A stretch of 64,000 bases of DNA, taken from NCBI GenBank assembly GCA_009929375.1, contig SAAO01000016.1:1-64000 (forward strand), in the 5' to 3' direction. The position numbers and the translations under genes are program-made. Within the stretch, counting starts at the first letter, position 1; every line of letters begins with the position of its first letter. The notes below the pieces were generated by a model that ran no database searches, was not told the origin of the DNA, and saw nothing but the letters and a program-made list of their open reading frames with translations. The DNA comes from Bacteroidia bacterium (GTDB lineage Bacteria; Bacteroidota; Bacteroidia; Bacteroidales; Paludibacteraceae). Shown in pieces: positions 61,243-64,000 of this stretch.

Positions 61243-62092
61243 TGGAAAAGGAGGAACAGGGAAAAGTAGTGTAAGTGCTGCTTTTGCTACCATGCAACCC
61301 AATGTGGTGCTTGCCGATTGCGATGTGGATGCTGCCAATCTGTATATATTATTCAACCCTACGCACGAAAAAGAGGAAGTTTTTGTGTCGGTTTACAAAG
61401 CGGTTATCGACAAGGATATTTGTACAAATTGTGGTTCATGTATCGATTATTGTCGGTTCGACGCCATACATGATGTAGATGGCGAAGTGCTGATTGACGA
61501 AACTGCTTGCGATGGTTGTAAACTTTGTTCGCGCATTTGTCCATCAGAAGCCATTTCTATGATTCCAGAGGATAAAAGCCGTATGTACTCGGGTACTTTT
61601 CGTAACGGTAAAATGGTGTACGGTCGTTTGTCACCGAGCGAAGAAAACTCCGGACGATTGGTAGATATGGTGCGCGAAGAAGCGAAAAAAGTGTCAAAAG
61701 CAAATCAATTGGATACGATTATAATTGATGGTCCTCCGGGAATTGGTTGTCCGGTGATTTCTACCATCACAGGTGTAAACAAAGTGGTGATTGTGACTGA
61801 ACCTACGCTTTCGGGTTTGCACGATTTGAAACGCACAGTGGAAGTGGTGTCGAAGTTTAAACTTACTAAATCAGTCATTATTAATAAATACGACCTGAAT
61901 GCCGATATGGCCAACAATATTGAGGATTATTGCAACTCGCAGGCTGTGAGGGTGATCGCAAAAATACCTTTCGACAAAGTGGTGGTCGATGCCATGGTAA
62001 ATTGTAAAAGTGTGATTGAATATGCACCCGGGTCTGCAATAGCTAAATTGCTCACTGAGGCATATTTGAAATTAATTGATAAATCAAATTGA
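61223..62092 (+). CDS. MinD/Mrp-type ATPase with ferredoxin insertion, copy B
   Basis: The start at 61223 (MEIAVISGKGGTGKSS) is chosen; the frame to 61163 adds 20 residues before the P-loop. The 289-residue protein has the same layout as copy A: 4Fe-4S motifs CTNCGSCIDYC and CDGCKLCSRIC, then IIIDGPPGIGCPVIS and TEPTLSGLHDL. The two copies share fold and motifs but are clearly different proteins, which fits a heterodimer as described for the ORP system. It lies 9 bp before the DUF59 gene. Confidence 0.9.
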   Translation: MEIAVISGKGGTGKSSVSAAFATMQPNVVLADCDVDAANLYILFNPTHEKEEVFVSVYKAVIDKDICTNCGSCIDYCRFDAIHDVDGEVLIDETACDGCKLCSRICPSEAISMIPEDKSRMYSGTFRNGKMVYGRLSPSEENSGRLVDMVREEAKKVSKANQLDTIIIDGPPGIGCPVISTITGVNKVVIVTEPTLSGLHDLKRTVEVVSKFKLTKSVIINKYDLNADMANNIEDYCNSQAVRVIAKIPFDKVVVDAMVNCKSVIEYAPGSAIAKLLTEAYLKLIDKSN

Positions 62093-62101
62093 AAGTTATT
62101 T

Positions 62102-62398
62102 ATGGATATTGAAGAGATTATAATGTTGTTAGACGAAATTCCACATCCAGCTATAAATTATTCCTTACGAAAGCTTGGTATTCTGACTGATATTAAAGCC
62201 GAAGGCGACAAGATAAGCGCTGTTTTTGCATTCCCATTTCCAATTGATAAAATTCCGATAGCCGATAGAATTATTCAATCGGTAGTTGTGACGCTCGAGA
62301 ATTTCAGTCTTTCATTTTCATATACAATAAGAATAATGACTGAAGCAGAAAAACAAAACTTTTTGAAACTCGAACATGAGGCTTGGAAAGGGTTATAA
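62102..62398 (+). CDS. DUF59/MIP18-like Fe-S assembly protein
   Basis: The 98-residue protein resembles the DUF59 (PaaD/SufT-like) fold: IMLLDEIPHPAINYSLRKLG, VFAFPFPIDKIPIADRIIQS. The usual catalytic-like Cys of SufT is replaced by a Pro-rich segment. It is part of the operon with the MinD-type ATPases (9 bp gap). DUF59 proteins help mature Fe-S proteins, which fits the cluster. It precedes the thioesterase gene by 19 bp. Confidence 0.75.
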   Translation: MDIEEIIMLLDEIPHPAINYSLRKLGILTDIKAEGDKISAVFAFPFPIDKIPIADRIIQSVVVTLENFSLSFSYTIRIMTEAEKQNFLKLEHEAWKGL

Positions 62399-62417
62399 TT
62401 TTTTTAAATTAGCACTA

Positions 62418-62831
62418 ATGATTACACACGATTATCAGTTTCGCGTAGCTTATCCCGATACCGACCAAATGGGAACTATGCACCATGCAAATTATGTAAA
62501 GTATTATGAACTTGCCCGATGGGAACTTTTTCGCAGTATAGGAATTTCGTATAAGTCGGTTGAAGAAGCCGGCGTAATGTGTCCGGTGATTAAAATGAAT
62601 TTCACTTTTCTGAAAACCACACATTACGACGAGTTGCTTACTGTGCGCACCACGCTAAAAGCTATGAAAGGCGTGCGTATATGGTTTGAGTATAAACTAT
62701 ACAACGAACAAAATGAGCTGATCAACAAAGCCGAAACCGAACTGGCTTTTGTGGGGCGCGATAATTGGAAACCCTGCGAGCCGCCTGAAATGGTTGTGAA
62801 TGCCATAAATGAGCATATGACTAAAGATTAA
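62418..62831 (+). CDS. Acyl-CoA thioesterase, 4HBT (YbgC-like)
   Basis: The start at 62418 (MITHDYQFRVAYPDTDQMG) is chosen; the frame to 62376 overlaps the DUF59 gene. The 137-residue protein has the hotdog signature YPDTDQMGTMHHANYVKYYE, with the catalytic Asp of YbgC-type enzymes, and FTFLKTTHYDELLTVRTTL. It hydrolyses short or medium acyl-CoA thioesters. It is probably transcribed with the cluster but has an unrelated role. A strong terminator follows. Confidence 0.92.
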   Translation: MITHDYQFRVAYPDTDQMGTMHHANYVKYYELARWELFRSIGISYKSVEEAGVMCPVIKMNFTFLKTTHYDELLTVRTTLKAMKGVRIWFEYKLYNEQNELINKAETELAFVGRDNWKPCEPPEMVVNAINEHMTKD

Positions 62832-62850
62832 ATGGAAATCATAGATAAGA

Positions 62851-62896
62851 AATCAGCCCCGAAATACATTTTGTATTTCGGGGCTGATTTTTTTTT
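62851..62896 (+). terminator. Terminator after the thioesterase gene
   Basis: AATCAGCCCCGAAATACA (62851-62868) pairs perfectly with its inverse (62872-62889), followed by a run of nine T residues. It would end the transcript that starts at DUF134 or within the cluster. Confidence 0.92.
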
Positions 62897-62997
62897 GCAT
62901 GCTCCGGGTAGGGAAAATGATGAGAATACTTCTAAACCAATTTTCGACGCCAATACGATTAAACTAATTATTTAAAACGAAATACGAACGAAAAAAA

Positions 62998-63031
62998 TAG
63001 GATTTACACCTATTAAAAGTAGGATTTACAC
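62998..63031. promoter_or_regulatory. Direct repeat TAGGATTTACAC x2, possible operator
   Basis: TAGGATTTACAC occurs at 62998-63009 and 63020-63031, 22 bp apart (two helix turns). A -7-like TATCTTTG lies at 63057-63064. The 62897-63242 stretch holds no other supported feature. Confidence 0.55.
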
Positions 63032-63242
63032 TATATTAAAAATCTAAACTGTGAATTATCTTTGCTTACAATATTTTAGAGTTTTAAAATTTGCGAATTA
63101 ATCACCGAAACTCAAAATATGGCAGGCTGTCTTCCCTGATATCATAGATTTAAATGAAACGATTTCAACCCTTAATTCGCATATGATCGTATTTTATAAT
63201 AAACAATTCACAAATATATTCACAATTTAATTCAAAAAAGAA

Positions 63243-63674
63243 ATGAAAAAATTTAGTTTGCTCATTATGACTTTTGTGCTTTTTAGTTTTGTAACTAACG
63301 CACAAACAAAACACACTGTAGGCGAAAAATTCGGTGGTGGTATAGTGATTAGTGTTTCTGCCGATGGCTTAACCGGAGTTATTGCCGAAACACAGGACCA
63401 GGGTGTATGTGATTGGGATGCAATAAATGCACTTATTGCCAATCCTGCAAGCCACAGCGAAAAGGGTAAAGCATTTAACAACTGGAGACTACCCACAAGA
63501 GAAGAGTTAGCATTGATGTATGCTCAAAAAAAGGCTCTTGGTATTTCGGGTGGAAACTATTGGTCGTCGACTACCGGTAAAGGAAGAGTTTCTACACAGA
63601 ATTTTGCCACCGGTAAAGTGACTGTGATTGCCAAGACAGAAAAAAATGCTATTCGTTCGGTACGTAATTTCTAA
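63243..63674 (+). CDS. Secreted DUF1566 (Lcl C-terminal)-like protein
   Basis: The 143-residue protein has a signal peptide (VLFSFVTNAQ) and a domain with GGGIVISVSADGLTGVIAET, NNWRLPTREELALMYAQK, GGNYWSSTTGKG and IRSVRNF. These are the features of DUF1566/Lcl C-terminal beta domains of secreted Bacteroidetes proteins. Such domains may bind extracellular matrix or glycans. It has its own promoter region with a direct repeat and its own terminator. The function is unknown. Confidence 0.82.
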   Translation: MKKFSLLIMTFVLFSFVTNAQTKHTVGEKFGGGIVISVSADGLTGVIAETQDQGVCDWDAINALIANPASHSEKGKAFNNWRLPTREELALMYAQKKALGISGGNYWSSTTGKGRVSTQNFATGKVTVIAKTEKNAIRSVRNF

Positions 63675-63692
63675 TAAGGAAAACTGTATGTC

Positions 63693-63740
63693 AAACACAA
63701 TAAGCTGATTTCTTATAAATTCAGCTTATTGTGTTTGTTT
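63693..63740 (+). terminator. Terminator of the DUF1566-like gene
   Basis: AAACACAATAAGCTGA (63693-63708) pairs with TCAGCTTATTGTGTTT (63721-63736), followed by GTTT. Confidence 0.8.
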
Positions 63741-63787
63741 AATTTCATGATTTGTATTTAAACAAACTTACGCAAATAAAAAAACCA

Positions 63788-64000
63788 ATGAATAAAGATT
63801 ACTCAATTCAATGTTTCTTACAATCGCTATGTAAGCATATGAGTTTTTCTGAAAGTAAGAGTCGGCAATATTTAGCTCTGTTTTCGAAACTGGCATTGCT
63901 TCTTATGCTTTTTGTATTTCCTCAGCATAGCAATGCCAATACATTTTTTAATCCTGACAACAGAGATCATTTGAATATTTATCTCCCCGGAGGTGCTCAA
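63788..64000 (+). CDS. N-terminal part of a secreted protein (runs off window)
   Basis: An ATG at 63788 opens a frame that is still open at the window end (71 residues seen). It has a long charged N-terminal region (MNKDYSIQCFLQSLCKHMSF), a hydrophobic stretch (LALFSKLALLLMLFVFPQ) and likely cleavage near SNANTF, so it is secreted. The mature start FFNPDNRDHLNIYLPGGAQ looks like an extracellular Bacteroidetes protein, perhaps large. No family can be named from this much. Confidence 0.6.
   Translation, partial: MNKDYSIQCFLQSLCKHMSFSESKSRQYLALFSKLALLLMLFVFPQHSNANTFFNPDNRDHLNIYLPGGAQ

Overview
The window looks like chromosomal DNA of an anaerobic or microaerophilic member of the Bacteroidetes, probably order Bacteroidales. 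Several promoters match the Bacteroidetes sigma consensus TTG-N19-21-TAnnTTTG base for base. Most starts lack a purine-rich Shine-Dalgarno sequence. There is a type IX secretion (T9SS) C-terminal sorting domain, a BtuB-type TonB-dependent receptor, several lipoproteins, cytochrome bd oxidase, and the DUF2975/XRE and DUF3244 families. This lineage is inferred from gene content, not from a marker gene.

Layout. 1-1550: the tail of an unidentified gene, a decayed ORF, and a membrane-bound LuxR-type regulator transcribed away from the next gene. 1748-12268: one 3506-residue secreted protein with a GLUG-like start, Fn3-like repeats, three LamG-like domains, a BACON-like domain and a T9SS tail. 12350-17879: a membrane metallophosphoesterase, an NAD(P)-binding protein, a GH2 glycosidase, a lipoprotein and an unlisted 56-residue membrane protein. 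18121-23340: a glycosyltransferase, mutS and a YceI-like protein, separated by palindromic repeats. 23080-23929: two copies of a REP-like palindromic unit beside a Y1 (HUH) transposase of the RAYT/IS200 type. 24081-31912: an AddA-like helicase-nuclease, envelope proteins, and AraC, XRE and DUF2975 regulators with an AraC remnant. 32089-39868: a CPA2 antiporter, a trmD-BroN-DUF1294-argC gene string, a free-standing MetH activation domain, a ZIP transporter and a nitroreductase-like lipoprotein. 39923-40280: two tRNA-Gln genes (UUG and CUG), each with its own promoter and terminator. 40372-43769: dgkA, a ComF-family gene, a frameshifted TPR regulator and a DUF3244 protein. 43864-46625: cydAB. 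47378-52236: an operon of three 532-residue transmembrane TPR-HTH regulators. 52375-55819: fba, then a BtuB-type receptor behind a small overlapping gene that contains a terminator. 55965-62398: an ORP-like metal/Fe-S cluster with DUF134, an MBL hydrolase, two NifX-like proteins, two Gly-rich proteins, a DUF89 protein, a ZIP transporter, two ferredoxin-MinD ATPases and a DUF59 protein. 62418-64000: a thioesterase, a DUF1566-like secreted protein and the start of another secreted protein.

Three parts deserve most attention. The first is the family of TPR receptors that combine a lipoprotein signal, a membrane helix and a cytoplasmic HTH. They have conserved ends and a divergent sensor block, and a fourth copy is frameshifted at an A8 tract. 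The second is the 55965-62398 cluster, which resembles the orange-protein (ORP) system of sulfate reducers but carries extra transport and hydrolase genes. The third is the possible attenuator inside the small gene before the BtuB-type receptor. All function assignments rest on reading protein motifs by eye; no database search was run.
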